From the NCBI RefSeq assembly GCF_003970915.1, contig NZ_RXOF01000016.1:62001-126000 (forward strand): a DNA stretch of 64,000 nt, given 5' to 3'. Source of the DNA: Hymenobacter gummosus. Its GTDB lineage: Bacteria > Bacteroidota > Bacteroidia > Cytophagales > Hymenobacteraceae. Below are positions 34,956 through 43,242 of the stretch, piece by piece (position 1 is the stretch's first letter; every line of letters starts with the position of its first letter). The translations under genes and the position numbers were made by a program. The notes under the pieces were generated by a model that was not told the origin of the DNA, did not search any database, and was given only the letters and a program-made list of their open reading frames with translations.

Positions 34956-37289
34956 ATGATGCGTTTTTACTCTTCCCGGGCCGCGCTGGCGCTGCTCCTG
35001 CTGCTCACGCCGCTGACGCTGCTGGCCCAAAACTTTCTGCTGCGCGGCGCCGTGCGCGGCTCCGACGGCTCGGCCCTGCCCGGCGCCAACGTGGCCGTGC
35101 CCGCCCTGGGCCTGGGCGCCGCCACCGACGCCGACGGCCGCTACGAGCTGAGCCTGCCCGCCGGCCGCCACCGCGTCGTGGCTTCGTTTATCGGCTACAA
35201 GCCCGTCAACGAGGACGTGAACCTGCGCGCCAACCAGCGCCTCGACTTCACGCTCAGCGTGGGCACCGAGCTGCAGGAAGTGGTCATCGAAGGCCGCGGC
35301 ACCCTGGAGCAGAAGCTGCAGACGACGCAGATGGGCGTGGAGCGGCTGTCGGTGCGGGAAGCCAAGCTGCTGCCGGCTTTGTTCGGGGAGGTGGATATTC
35401 TGAAAACCCTGCAGCTCAAGCCCGGCGTGCAGAACGGCGGGGAGGGTACCAGCGGCCTGTTCGTGCGCGGCGGCTCCTCCGACCAGAATCTGTTCCTGGT
35501 CGACGACGCGGTGGTGTACAACCCCAACCACCTGTTCGGCCTGTTCAGCACCTTCAACTCCGACGTGGTGCAGTCGGTGGACCTCTACAAATCGGGCTTT
35601 CCGGCCCAGTACGGCGGGCGCCTCTCGTCGGTGGTCGACGTGAAGCTGCGCGAGGGCAGCCGGGACTCCTTCGGCATTGCGGGCGGGCTGGGGCTGATTT
35701 CCTCGCGCTTGGCCGTGGAAGCGCCCATCAACAAGGGCAAGGGCTCCTTTATCGTGGCCGGGCGGCGCACTTACTTCGACGTGTTTACGCGCCAGATCAA
35801 CCGCCTCAACGACGACGACCCGGACTACAACCCCATCCCGGACTACTACTTCTACGACCTGAACCTGAAGGCCAACTACCAGCTCACCGACAAGGACCAG
35901 GTGTTTCTGAGCGGCTACTTCGGCAACGACGTGTTCGGCTTCAACTCCACCCGGGGCTTCAACTTCGACTTTCACTGGGGCAACCGCTCGGCCACGGCCC
36001 GCTGGAGCCACGTGTTCAACCCGCGGCTGTTTACCAATACCACCGCCACCTGGTCGTACTACACCTACAGCATCGAAAACAAGCTGGATCAGTTCAGCTT
36101 CGGCCTGGGCAGCAACATCCGCGACTGGAACCTGCGCTCCGACTGGGAGTGGCGCCCCAACGACAAGCACGTCATTCGCTTCGGCGGCTCGGGTACCCTG
36201 CACCACTTTGGGGTGGGCCGATTGCAGGCCCAGGGCGGCTCGTTCAGCATCGGCCAGAACGTGGAGTACGACGGGCTGGAAGGCGGCCTGTACGCGGCCG
36301 ACAACTTCACCGTGACGGACAAGCTGGCCCTGGATTACGGCCTGCGCCTGACGGGCTTTCAGTCGGGCACGAACGAGTACGGCGGCGTGGAGCCGCGCGC
36401 GGCGGCCCGCTACAGCCTCACGCCCCGCTTCTCGCTCAAGGGCAGCTACGCCCTGATGTACCAGTACGTGCACCTGGTCACCAATTCCGGCGCCTCCCTG
36501 CCCACCGACATCTGGTACCCCTCGCGCCTGTCGGTGAAGCCGCAACGCTCCCAGCAGGTGTCTACGGGCTTTAGCTGGCTGATTGGCTCGGGCAAGTTTC
36601 TGCTCACCGACGAGGTGTACTATAAGTGGGCCCAGCGGCAGATTGACTTCCGCGACGGGGCCCAGCTGTTCGTGAATCCGGAGCTGGACGCGGAGTTTCT
36701 CTTTGGCAAGGGCTGGGCCTACGGCAACGAAATCTACCTGGAAAAGAAGGAGGGCAAGACCACCGGCTGGCTGGGCTACACCCTGGCCTGGACCAAGCGC
36801 GAGTTTGAGCCCCAGCGCGGCACCACCGGCATCAACCAGGGCCGGGCCTTCTTCCCGACCTACGACCGGCGCCACAACCTCACCCTGGTGCTGCTGCACA
36901 AGCTCAACAAGCGCGTGAACCTGACCAGCTCCTTCGTGTACACCTCCGGCAACCCCACCACGCTGCCCACCGGCCGCATCGGGGTGCAGGACGTGTACGG
37001 CGGCGAGCTGCAGGCCGTGCCCATCTACCCCGACCGCAACTCCTACCGCCTGCCCAGCTACCACCGCCTCGACCTGGGCGTGGTGTACAAGCTCAAGCCC
37101 TGGCGCAAGATTGGCGGCGAGTCGGACCTGACCTTGAGCATCTACAACGCCTACAACCGCCGCAACCCCTACTTCATCTACATCGACGAGGTGCGCAACG
37201 AGGAAACCAACCTGCCCGAAAGCTACCGCGCCCGGCAGGTGTCCCTGTTCCCGGTCATTCCCTCGCTCACGTACAACTTCAAATTCTGA
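34956..37289 (+). CDS. TonB-dependent outer-membrane receptor
   Basis: A 777-residue receptor. A signal peptide (ALALLLLLTPLTLLAQ) is followed by a carboxypeptidase-regulatory-like N-terminal domain (FLLRGAVRGSDGSALPGANV to about residue 105), a plug (GLFVRGGSSDQNLFLVDDAV) and a 22-strand-type barrel ending in VIPSLTYNFKF with terminal Phe. These proteins import a large or scarce ligand using TonB energy. The following DUF4249 lipoprotein is the usual partner of this receptor subtype, as SusD is of SusC. A near -7 match (GACCTTTG, 34929-34936) lies 20 nt before the ATG. The ligand is unknown. Confidence 0.93.
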   Translation: MMRFYSSRAALALLLLLTPLTLLAQNFLLRGAVRGSDGSALPGANVAVPALGLGAATDADGRYELSLPAGRHRVVASFIGYKPVNEDVNLRANQRLDFTLSVGTELQEVVIEGRGTLEQKLQTTQMGVERLSVREAKLLPALFGEVDILKTLQLKPGVQNGGEGTSGLFVRGGSSDQNLFLVDDAVVYNPNHLFGLFSTFNSDVVQSVDLYKSGFPAQYGGRLSSVVDVKLREGSRDSFGIAGGLGLISSRLAVEAPINKGKGSFIVAGRRTYFDVFTRQINRLNDDDPDYNPIPDYYFYDLNLKANYQLTDKDQVFLSGYFGNDVFGFNSTRGFNFDFHWGNRSATARWSHVFNPRLFTNTTATWSYYTYSIENKLDQFSFGLGSNIRDWNLRSDWEWRPNDKHVIRFGGSGTLHHFGVGRLQAQGGSFSIGQNVEYDGLEGGLYAADNFTVTDKLALDYGLRLTGFQSGTNEYGGVEPRAAARYSLTPRFSLKGSYALMYQYVHLVTNSGASLPTDIWYPSRLSVKPQRSQQVSTGFSWLIGSGKFLLTDEVYYKWAQRQIDFRDGAQLFVNPELDAEFLFGKGWAYGNEIYLEKKEGKTTGWLGYTLAWTKREFEPQRGTTGINQGRAFFPTYDRRHNLTLVLLHKLNKRVNLTSSFVYTSGNPTTLPTGRIGVQDVYGGELQAVPIYPDRNSYRLPSYHRLDLGVVYKLKPWRKIGGESDLTLSIYNAYNRRNPYFIYIDEVRNEETNLPESYRARQVSLFPVIPSLTYNFKF

Positions 37290-37375
37290 CCGCGGATTTA
37301 ACGGATGCCTGAACGGATGAAAACGGACCGCGGATTTTTACGGATGCTTGAACGGATGAAACGGATTTTGAACAA
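37290..37375. repeat. Tandem CGGAT-word repeat between receptor and DUF4249 genes
   Basis: GACCGCGGATTTAACGGATG followed by CCTGAACGGATGAAAACGG is nearly repeated in GACCGCGGATTTTTACGGAT and GCTTGAACGGATGAAACGG, a direct repeat of about 40 bp. The words are those of the CGGATTT family seen at 33924, 42737 and 43205. Confidence 0.65.
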
Positions 37376-38219
37376 CCCCGATGGCCGGCCCGGCGCCCGT
37401 GCGGCCCAGCGGCGGCTGATGGCATGGATGCTGGCGCTGACCGGCCTGCTGACGGGCTGCAACCTGGAGCAGAACGCCGACGTGGATTTGCCGGTGCTGC
37501 CGGCGCAGCTGGTGGTGGAGTGCTACCTCGAAGCCGGAAAGATTCCGGAAATGACGGTGACCGAAACGGTGCCGTACCTGAGCACGCCCACGCCCACCAT
37601 CCTCACCGACGTGACGGTGACCCTGACCAGCCCCCGGGGCGTCACCGAGACGCTGCGCTTTCAGCCGGGCCAGAACCCCGACACCCGCAAGTTCTTCACC
37701 CACCGCGGGACGCGCCGCCTCTCCATTCAGCCCGGCGACACTTGGCAGCTGACCGTGACGGACACCAAGGGCCGCCGCGTGATGGGCACGGCCACCATGC
37801 CCGCCACCGTGCCCATCGACACCATCGAGTGGATGTTCAACAACCGGCCCGAGCCCCGGGCCATGGTGACGGTGAAGTTTCAGGACCCGCCCGGCGTAGG
37901 CGACTTTTACCGCTTCCAGGTGCACAACGACAGCATTTCGGACGACCCCGACGTGGAGTACTTCCCCGAAGACCGCCTACTCGACGGGCAGCTCGTCACG
38001 CTGGGCACCAGCTACGAATTCGCCCAGAACGACACGCTCATCGTGTCCCTGTTTCACCTCGACCAGCCCTACTACAACTTCCTGCGCTCCATCAACGACG
38101 CGCAGTCGGCCAACGGCAACCCCTTCGGCCAGCCCGCGGCGGTGCAGAGTACGGTGCAGGGCGGCATCGGGGTGTTTGCCATCCTGAACTACCAGCGCCG
38201 GCTGATTATCGTGCGCTAA
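37356..38219 (+). CDS. DUF4249 domain-containing outer-membrane lipoprotein
   Basis: A 287-residue lipoprotein with lipobox LTGLLTGC and an adjacent Arg-rich n-region (AAQRRLMAW). The mature part begins with the DUF4249 strand pattern (LVVECYLEAGKIPEMTVTET) and continues as Ig-like and beta-sandwich segments, ending IAGVFAILNY-like (GGIGVFAILNYQRRLIIVR). It probably forms the surface lid or partner of the preceding TonB receptor. The start at 37356 keeps the positive n-region; the Met at 37419 would leave no charge before the hydrophobic core. The upstream gap is filled with repeats. Confidence 0.85.
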   Translation: MKRILNNPDGRPGARAAQRRLMAWMLALTGLLTGCNLEQNADVDLPVLPAQLVVECYLEAGKIPEMTVTETVPYLSTPTPTILTDVTVTLTSPRGVTETLRFQPGQNPDTRKFFTHRGTRRLSIQPGDTWQLTVTDTKGRRVMGTATMPATVPIDTIEWMFNNRPEPRAMVTVKFQDPPGVGDFYRFQVHNDSISDDPDVEYFPEDRLLDGQLVTLGTSYEFAQNDTLIVSLFHLDQPYYNFLRSINDAQSANGNPFGQPAAVQSTVQGGIGVFAILNYQRRLIIVR

Positions 38220-38297
38220 CGAAAAAGCGCGGACCTGACAACCCGGCCCGCGCCCACCGGCTCTACCTCACTAGCCACGCTTATTGCCCTGTTTCCT

Positions 38298-38918
38298 ATG
38301 ATGCTACGCTACTCCCTCCTTGGTTTGCTGGCCTTGTCGGCGCTGGCGGCCTGCCGCAAGGACAAGTTCGAGCCCGACCCGGCCAACAAGCTCCTGCCCG
38401 CCTACACCGAAAAAGGGAATAACGCGGGCGGCGCCCTCATCAACGGGCAGGTGTGGCGGGCCTACATGAACCCCGGCCTGCTTAGCCGCCGGAAGGCCCT
38501 GGTGGTGGAAGGGCAGGCCGATACGCTGTTTCTGGAATTCGACGGGGACATGCAGGGTAACGGCGCGGCCGACCCACGGGAAGGCTTTGTCTTTGCCCTG
38601 CGCCGCGACGGCAGCAATCCGTTTAAGCTGGATTCACTGCTGAACCTGAACAACCGCCGCTTCGTGCTCGACGGCCGGCGGCACTTCGCCCGCATGAACT
38701 GGCTGGGCAACCACCACGACCACGGCGCCGGGCGGGGTGAGCTGTACGTGCGGCGGGTGCAGAAGCTGGTGTCGCCCAACGTGACTGTGGGCGGGCAGCC
38801 GTATACCGAGTACATCCTGTCGGGCACCTACCGCTTCACGGCCTACTACCGTACCGATTCGGTGCAGGTCACCGAGGGCCGCTTCGACCACCGAATCAGC
38901 CGGCTGGGCTACTACTAG
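38298..38918 (+). CDS. Lipoprotein of unknown function
   Basis: A 206-residue protein with lipobox LSALAAC. The mature part includes GGALINGQVWRAY, typical of small Bacteroidota lipoproteins of the DUF5025/DUF6252 kind, and ends in beta strands (YTEYILSGTYRFTAYY). It closes the receptor/DUF4249 group and is followed by a strong hairpin, so it probably belongs to the same transcript. Likely an accessory surface protein; no direct function evidence. Confidence 0.8.
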   Translation: MMLRYSLLGLLALSALAACRKDKFEPDPANKLLPAYTEKGNNAGGALINGQVWRAYMNPGLLSRRKALVVEGQADTLFLEFDGDMQGNGAADPREGFVFALRRDGSNPFKLDSLLNLNNRRFVLDGRRHFARMNWLGNHHDHGAGRGELYVRRVQKLVSPNVTVGGQPYTEYILSGTYRFTAYYRTDSVQVTEGRFDHRISRLGYY

Positions 38919-38935
38919 CCTCCCGGCAAACACAA

Positions 38936-38980
38936 CCCGCGGGGCCGGCAGCCGCATCGTGCTGCCGGCCCCGCGGGCTT
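38936..38980 (+). terminator. Very stable hairpin terminator of the receptor operon
   Basis: A 17-bp perfect stem (CCCGCGGGGCCGGCAGC with its complement at 38961-38977) and an 8-nt loop, followed by CTTTA. It lies 18 bp after the lipoprotein stop codon. Confidence 0.8.
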
Positions 38981-39000
38981 TACAGGGCTTGGTTAGTTGC

Positions 39001-39040
39001 TTATTGCTGCTCCACCACGCGCCTGAGCAAGGCCGTTGGG
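39001..39040 (-). pseudogene. 3' remnant of a purine nucleoside phosphorylase gene
   Basis: On the minus strand it reads TALLRRVVEQQ then a stop (39001-39003). The intact gene ends TALLKRVVEQQA. Over 32 nt (39005-39036 against 39990-40021) only one base differs. Homology then stops. It forms a direct repeat flanking the methyltransferase gene. Confidence 0.75.
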
Positions 39041-39214
39041 TAGGGCGGCCCGCACTTGCGGAATGCTCCCTGGCTTCAAGAACTGATGCGCAGCCAGGGC
39101 GAAGACGACCAGCGCCGGCTGAGTTAGCCTGCCGAAGCGGGAAAAGCCCAGCGCAACCATTCGGCGCTTCGACTGGTCAAGCGGGATGAATACAATTCTT
39201 TCATCCTGCTTGTT

Positions 39215-39973
39215 ATGTACGATTCGCTTATCCTGGGTGCCCAAGGGCTGCGGCCCGCCAACCCCCTGTACCAACGCCTGCGCTACGCCTACCGGGAGGT
39301 AGCGTATGGCCTCTGTGGCAGCGTGCTGGAGCTGGGCTGCGGCGCCGGGCTGGGGGTGGAGCTGCTCCACCTCAACGCCCACCGCTACATCGGCGTCGAT
39401 ACCGACCCCGGGCAGCTGGACCGGCTGCGGGCCGCTCACTACCGCGTCGAGTTCCGGGCGGCGCCCCTGCCCCGGCTGGAGGGCCTTGCCTCCGGCTCCG
39501 TCGACAACGTAGTGGCTTTTCACCTGCTGGGGCGGCTGGCCGGCGACGAAACCCTCATCGGCGAAGCCTGGCGGGTGCTGCGGCCCGGCGGCCACCTGTT
39601 CGTGACCACGCCCAACCCGGCCCTGTGCGGCCTGCGCAACCCCTGGCGCCGGCGCGAGTACGGCGCGGCGGAGCTGGCCTGGCTGCTGCGGCGGCACTTC
39701 GGCCAGGTGCGCCCGGGTGGCATTCACGCCCGCGGCCGCATGCTGGCCTATCAGCAGCTGCAGGCCGAGCAGACGCGCCGCCTGGCGCGCTGGGACCTGC
39801 TGCAGCTGCGGCACTGGCTGCTGCGCCGGGCCCTGCGCACCCCGTACCGGCTGCTTTACCAGGCCAGCCCCGCCCAGCAGCAGCCCGAGTGGCGCTGCAT
39901 CGACCACACGGACTTCGCCGCCACCGACGACCCCACGGGCTGCCTGGACCTGCTGTTTGTGGCCACTAAGTAA
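39215..39973 (+). CDS. Class I SAM-dependent methyltransferase
   Basis: A 252-residue methyltransferase of the methyltransf_11 type. It has SAM motif I VLELGCGAGLGVELL (about 37-51), motif II YIGVDTDPGQL and a post-motif strand WRVLRPGGHLFVTTPNP. The C-terminal 90 residues are Arg- and Leu-rich helices. Substrate unknown. It is flanked by a direct repeat made from the 3' end of the neighbouring nucleoside phosphorylase gene, which suggests that it was inserted there. Its 3' end lies 9 bp from the converging phosphorylase stop. Confidence 0.87.
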   Translation: MYDSLILGAQGLRPANPLYQRLRYAYREVAYGLCGSVLELGCGAGLGVELLHLNAHRYIGVDTDPGQLDRLRAAHYRVEFRAAPLPRLEGLASGSVDNVVAFHLLGRLAGDETLIGEAWRVLRPGGHLFVTTPNPALCGLRNPWRRREYGAAELAWLLRRHFGQVRPGGIHARGRMLAYQQLQAEQTRRLARWDLLQLRHWLLRRALRTPYRLLYQASPAQQQPEWRCIDHTDFAATDDPTGCLDLLFVATK

Positions 39974-39982
39974 GCCCGGAAC

Positions 39983-40828
39983 CTACGCCTGCTGCTCCAC
40001 CACGCGCTTGAGCAAGGCCGTCAGGCGGGGCTCGGCGTCAGCGGCGGCGGCCAGGATGTGCTGGATGTTCACCGGCTTCAGGTGCTGGGGCGAGGCCAGG
40101 TCGGTGATGACCGATATGGCCAGCACCGGCAGTTCCATGTGGCGGGCGGCAATAACCTCGGGCACCGTGCTCATGCCCACGGCATCGGCCCCGATGGTGC
40201 GCAGGTAGCGGTACTCGGCCGGCGTTTCGAGCATGGGGCCGGGCAGCGAGGCGTACACCCCGCGCCGCACGCGCGGGCCGAAGCCCAGCTCCCGGGCGGC
40301 CGATTCGGCCTGGGCCAGCAGCTGGTGGTCGTAGGGCGCGAACATATCGGGGAAGCGCGGGCCCAACTCGTCCAGGTTCGGGCCCACCAGCGGGTTGGTC
40401 GGCTGCAGGTTGATGTGGTCCTCGATGAGCATCAGGTCGCTGATGCCGAAATCGGGGTGCAGGCCGCCGGCGGCGTTGCTGACGAAGAGCTTCTGAATGC
40501 CCAGCAGCTTGAGCACCCGCACCGGAAACACCACTTCGGGCATGGAGTAGCCCTCGTAGTAGTGGAAGCGGCCCTGCAGCACCGCCACCCGGCGCCCGCC
40601 CAGCGTGCCCAGCAGCAGGCGTCCGGCGTGGCTTTCCACCGTCGAGACGGGGAAGTGCGGCAGGTCGGCGTAGCTCAGCGTGTGCTCGACCTGCACTTCC
40701 TTGGCCAGCGCCCCGAGGCCGGTGCCGAGGATGATGCCGAACTCGGGCTGGAAGCCGGCGGCGTGGGTTTGGATGTGGCTGGCGGCTTCGCGGAGCTGGG
40801 CCATCTGTTGGGCGGCGGAGAGGAGCAT
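39983..40828 (-). CDS. Purine-nucleoside phosphorylase (trimeric type)
   Basis: A 281-residue enzyme cleaving purine nucleosides with phosphate for salvage. Motifs: FGIILGTGLGAL, SHAGRLLLG, VLQGRFHYYEG, VSNAAGGL, and the purine-site residues Glu201 (GPMLETPAEYR) and Asp243 (AISVITDLA). The residue equivalent to Asn243 of the human enzyme is Asp here, which could alter base preference towards adenosine. The ATG at 40828 directly abuts the T-run of the sppA terminator; the Met at 40804 (MAQLREAASHIQ) is an alternative start. Confidence 0.93.
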   Translation of the reverse strand: MLLSAAQQMAQLREAASHIQTHAAGFQPEFGIILGTGLGALAKEVQVEHTLSYADLPHFPVSTVESHAGRLLLGTLGGRRVAVLQGRFHYYEGYSMPEVVFPVRVLKLLGIQKLFVSNAAGGLHPDFGISDLMLIEDHINLQPTNPLVGPNLDELGPRFPDMFAPYDHQLLAQAESAARELGFGPRVRRGVYASLPGPMLETPAEYRYLRTIGADAVGMSTVPEVIAARHMELPVLAISVITDLASPQHLKPVNIQHILAAAADAEPRLTALLKRVVEQQA

Positions 40829-40863
40829 AAAAAAGCGCCGCCGACTTTAGGTGTCGGCGGCGC
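40829..40863 (-). terminator. Rho-independent terminator of sppA
   Basis: On the minus strand, the stem GCGCCGCCGAC/GTCGGCGGCGC (40835-40863) is followed by TTTTTT and then immediately by the phosphorylase ATG. Confidence 0.8.
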
Positions 40864-40879
40864 GGTAAAAGTAGGAGCC

Positions 40880-40979
40880 GTAGCGCGAAGTTGTACTGCG
40901 CGCATCATTGCTGACGCCGGGACGGCTAACGCTGCAACGATTGTCGTTCAACGACCCGCGAAGTACGACTTCGCGTTAC
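40880..40979. repeat. 100-bp palindromic element, GTAGCGCGAA family, copy 1
   Basis: It starts GTAGCGCGAAGTTGTACTGC and ends with its near-complement (GAAGTACGACTTCGCGTTAC). The core has TGCAACGATTGTCGTTCAAC, shared in reverse with other copies. The sppA stop codon (40976-40978) lies inside the right arm. Confidence 0.85.
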
Positions 40980-42736
40980 TGAATGGTCAGCTCGTAGGGC
41001 AGGCGGGCCTGCACGCCCTGCATCTGCGTGACGACGCGGTACTGCTCGTACATGGGGTAGAGCGGGCCCAGCTTGCTTTTCATGGCCTTGGCTTCGGCTT
41101 CTTCCGAGCCGCCGCCAATCATGCTCAGGAAGCTCTCGATGGCCGATTTGCGGCGGGGCAGGGCCTGAATGCGGTAGTCGCCGTCCTCCAGCCCGGCGCG
41201 GCGGGCGGCAATGGCCAGCGCGTCGTCGAAGTCGCCGAGCACGTCCACCAGGCCGCGCTGCTTGGCTTCGGTGCCCGACCACACCCGGCCCGAGGCCAGG
41301 CGGCGCAGGCGCTCCACCGGCATGCGACGGCCGGCAGCGGCCTTGGCGGTGAAGTCAGCGTAGGTGCGCTCCACTTCGCGCTGCAGGCTCTGCTGCTCGA
41401 AGGGCGTGAGCCGGCGCGTCACCGTCGGAATGTCGGAGAACTTGCCCGTGGTGACGCGGTCCACGGTGATGCCGAGCTTGTCGGAGAGCAGCGGGCCGAG
41501 GTTGGGCAGCACCCCGAACACGCCGATGGAGCCGGTAATCGTGTTCGGGTGGGCCACGATGGTGTCGCAGCCCATGGCAATGTAGTAGCCGCCGGAAGCC
41601 GCCACGTCGGACATCGAGGCAATAACGGGCTTCACTTTCTTGGCCAGCATCACCTCGCGGTACATCACGTCGGACGCCAGGGCCGAGCCGCCGGGCGAGT
41701 TGATGCGCAGCACGATGGCCTTCACTTTGTCGTCCATACGGGCCTTGCGGATGGCCTCGGCGAACTTGGTGCCGCCGATGTTTTCCTCGCCGCCCTTGCC
41801 GCCCACGATGTCGCCCTCGGCGTAAATCACGGCAATCTTGTTGCCCGATACCTCTTTGTCGTCCTTATCGGCCTTCTCGTAGGTGCTCAGGCTCACGATG
41901 CTGGGCTTCTTGTCCTTGCCTAGCTGCAGCTGGGTGCGCAGGTAGTCCAGCACCTCGTCGTAGTAACCAAGCTTGGTGACGAGGCCGTAGCGCTTGGCAT
42001 CTTGGGCGTTGTGCACCAGCATGGAGTCCTGCACGGTCTTGAGGCGGGCCGGCGCAATCTTGCGGGCGGCGGCAATCTGGGCTACCGAGTGGTCGTTGAT
42101 GGAGTTCAGAAACGACACCGTCTGGTAGCGGGCCGAGTCGGAGAAATTCTCGCGGAAGTAGGGCTCCACGGCGCTTTTGAACGAGCCCACGCGGAAGATA
42201 AACGGCTCCACGCCGAGCTTGTCGAACAGGCGCTTGTAGAAGAACACCTCCGAGCTGAGCCCGTTGAACTCCAGCAAACCCTGCGGGTGCAGGTACACCT
42301 CATCGGCCACGGAGGAGAGGTAGTAGCCCTTTTCGGAGCCCGTTTCGTGGTAGGCCACGATGAACTTGCCCGACTTTTTGAAGTCCAGCAGCGCGTCGCG
42401 CACTTCTTCCAGCGAAGCCAGCCCGCCCGATACCACGTCCAGGTTCAGCAGGATGCCCTTGATGTCGTCGTCGGTTTTGGCCCGGCGGATGGACTCTTTC
42501 AGCGAGTTCAGCCCGATGGAGGAATTGCCCACGCCGAAGGGCGTCAGCTCGGCTTCCTGCTTGCGCTCGGTCAGGGGCCGGTCGAGCTTGAGCTCCAGCA
42601 CCGAGTTGCTGGCCACCGTCACCTCGTCGGAGGAGGAGCCAAGGGCGGCCACCACGCCCACAAACAGCAGGAAGCCAACGAAGGAAAACAGCACCAGCCC
42701 CACGATGGTAGCCAGGACGTATTTGAGAAACTGCAT
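40976..42736 (-). CDS. sppA: Signal peptide peptidase SppA, 67-kDa type
   Basis: A 586-residue membrane-anchored serine protease that degrades cleaved signal peptides. One N-terminal membrane helix (about residues 5-32), then two tandem crotonase-like domains. The N-terminal domain supplies Lys187 (FRVGSFKSAVEPY) and the C-terminal one Ser381 (DVAASGGYY), giving the Ser/Lys dyad of E. coli-type SppA. Length fits the double-domain form. The ATG at 42736 abuts an inverted-repeat arm on its 5' side; the stop codon lies in a palindromic element on its 3' side. Confidence 0.96.
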   Translation of the reverse strand: MQFLKYVLATIVGLVLFSFVGFLLFVGVVAALGSSSDEVTVASNSVLELKLDRPLTERKQEAELTPFGVGNSSIGLNSLKESIRRAKTDDDIKGILLNLDVVSGGLASLEEVRDALLDFKKSGKFIVAYHETGSEKGYYLSSVADEVYLHPQGLLEFNGLSSEVFFYKRLFDKLGVEPFIFRVGSFKSAVEPYFRENFSDSARYQTVSFLNSINDHSVAQIAAARKIAPARLKTVQDSMLVHNAQDAKRYGLVTKLGYYDEVLDYLRTQLQLGKDKKPSIVSLSTYEKADKDDKEVSGNKIAVIYAEGDIVGGKGGEENIGGTKFAEAIRKARMDDKVKAIVLRINSPGGSALASDVMYREVMLAKKVKPVIASMSDVAASGGYYIAMGCDTIVAHPNTITGSIGVFGVLPNLGPLLSDKLGITVDRVTTGKFSDIPTVTRRLTPFEQQSLQREVERTYADFTAKAAAGRRMPVERLRRLASGRVWSGTEAKQRGLVDVLGDFDDALAIAARRAGLEDGDYRIQALPRRKSAIESFLSMIGGGSEEAEAKAMKSKLGPLYPMYEQYRVVTQMQGVQARLPYELTIQ

Positions 42737-42773
42737 CACGGATTTAGACGGATTTTTCGGATTTCACGGATTT
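42737..42773. repeat. Left 37-bp inverted arm, CGGATTT family
   Basis: Begins CACGGATTTAGACGGATTTT. Its reverse complement matches 43205-43241 at 36 of 37 positions. It starts directly at the sppA start codon. Confidence 0.88.
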
Positions 42774-42955
42774 CGTAGACGATTGATTCCGCGCCGGAGG
42801 TGGGGGAAAGGACGTTGAGACGAAAAGAGGACGGCTGCGGGCGTGAAGTTGCAGAGAAGCCGCTGAACTACGTGCAAGCACGCGGCTACAGTTGCAGACG
42901 AACCAGCGGCCAGAATACTTTAGCCCCCGGCCAGCAGCCATAACCGGGCGCCGCG

Positions 42956-43105
42956 TCAGGCATTCCGGTCAACATCAGCTTGGGTGTCGATATCGGGCCC
43001 CAGGGAAAACAGCAGCGCAACGGCCGCCAGCGCCAGCAGAAACAGCAGCAGGTAGGTTAATAGCACGCGCGCCCACAGCGGCAGACGGGACAAGGAAGGA
43101 CGCAT
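42956..43105 (-). CDS. Possible 49-residue single-span membrane protein
   Basis: MRPSLSRLPLWARVLLTYLL followed by a Leu/Ala-rich span and a polar acidic tail (GPDIDTQADVDRNA). The positive n-region, one hydrophobic helix and polar tail are what a real small membrane protein would have, and the coding is GC-rich in the third codon position. It lies in a 430-bp segment between two 37-bp inverted arms. No homologue is recognised. Confidence 0.45.
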   Translation of the reverse strand: MRPSLSRLPLWARVLLTYLLLFLLALAAVALLFSLGPDIDTQADVDRNA

Positions 43106-43204
43106 TCCGGTAGCGCGTGAATCGGATATGATAGCCGTGAAGTACAGACAAGGAGCAGATGAATCTGAAAGAATCCGGCTGCAGACGGGAGGTAATCGTC
43201 CACA

Positions 43205-43241
43205 AAATCCGTGAAATCCGAAAAATCCGTCCAAATCCGTG
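43205..43241. repeat. Right 37-bp inverted arm, CGGATTT family
   Basis: Starts AAATCCGTGAAATCCG and is the near-perfect inverse of 42737-42773. It ends one base before the rarA stop codon complement. Confidence 0.88.
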
Positions 43242-43242
43242 A

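Noticed and set aside
34908-37064. 718-codon frame on the minus strand opposite the TonB receptor
   Set aside because: Low-complexity Val/Gly/His/Gln composition and no start context; the receptor on the plus strand is complete.
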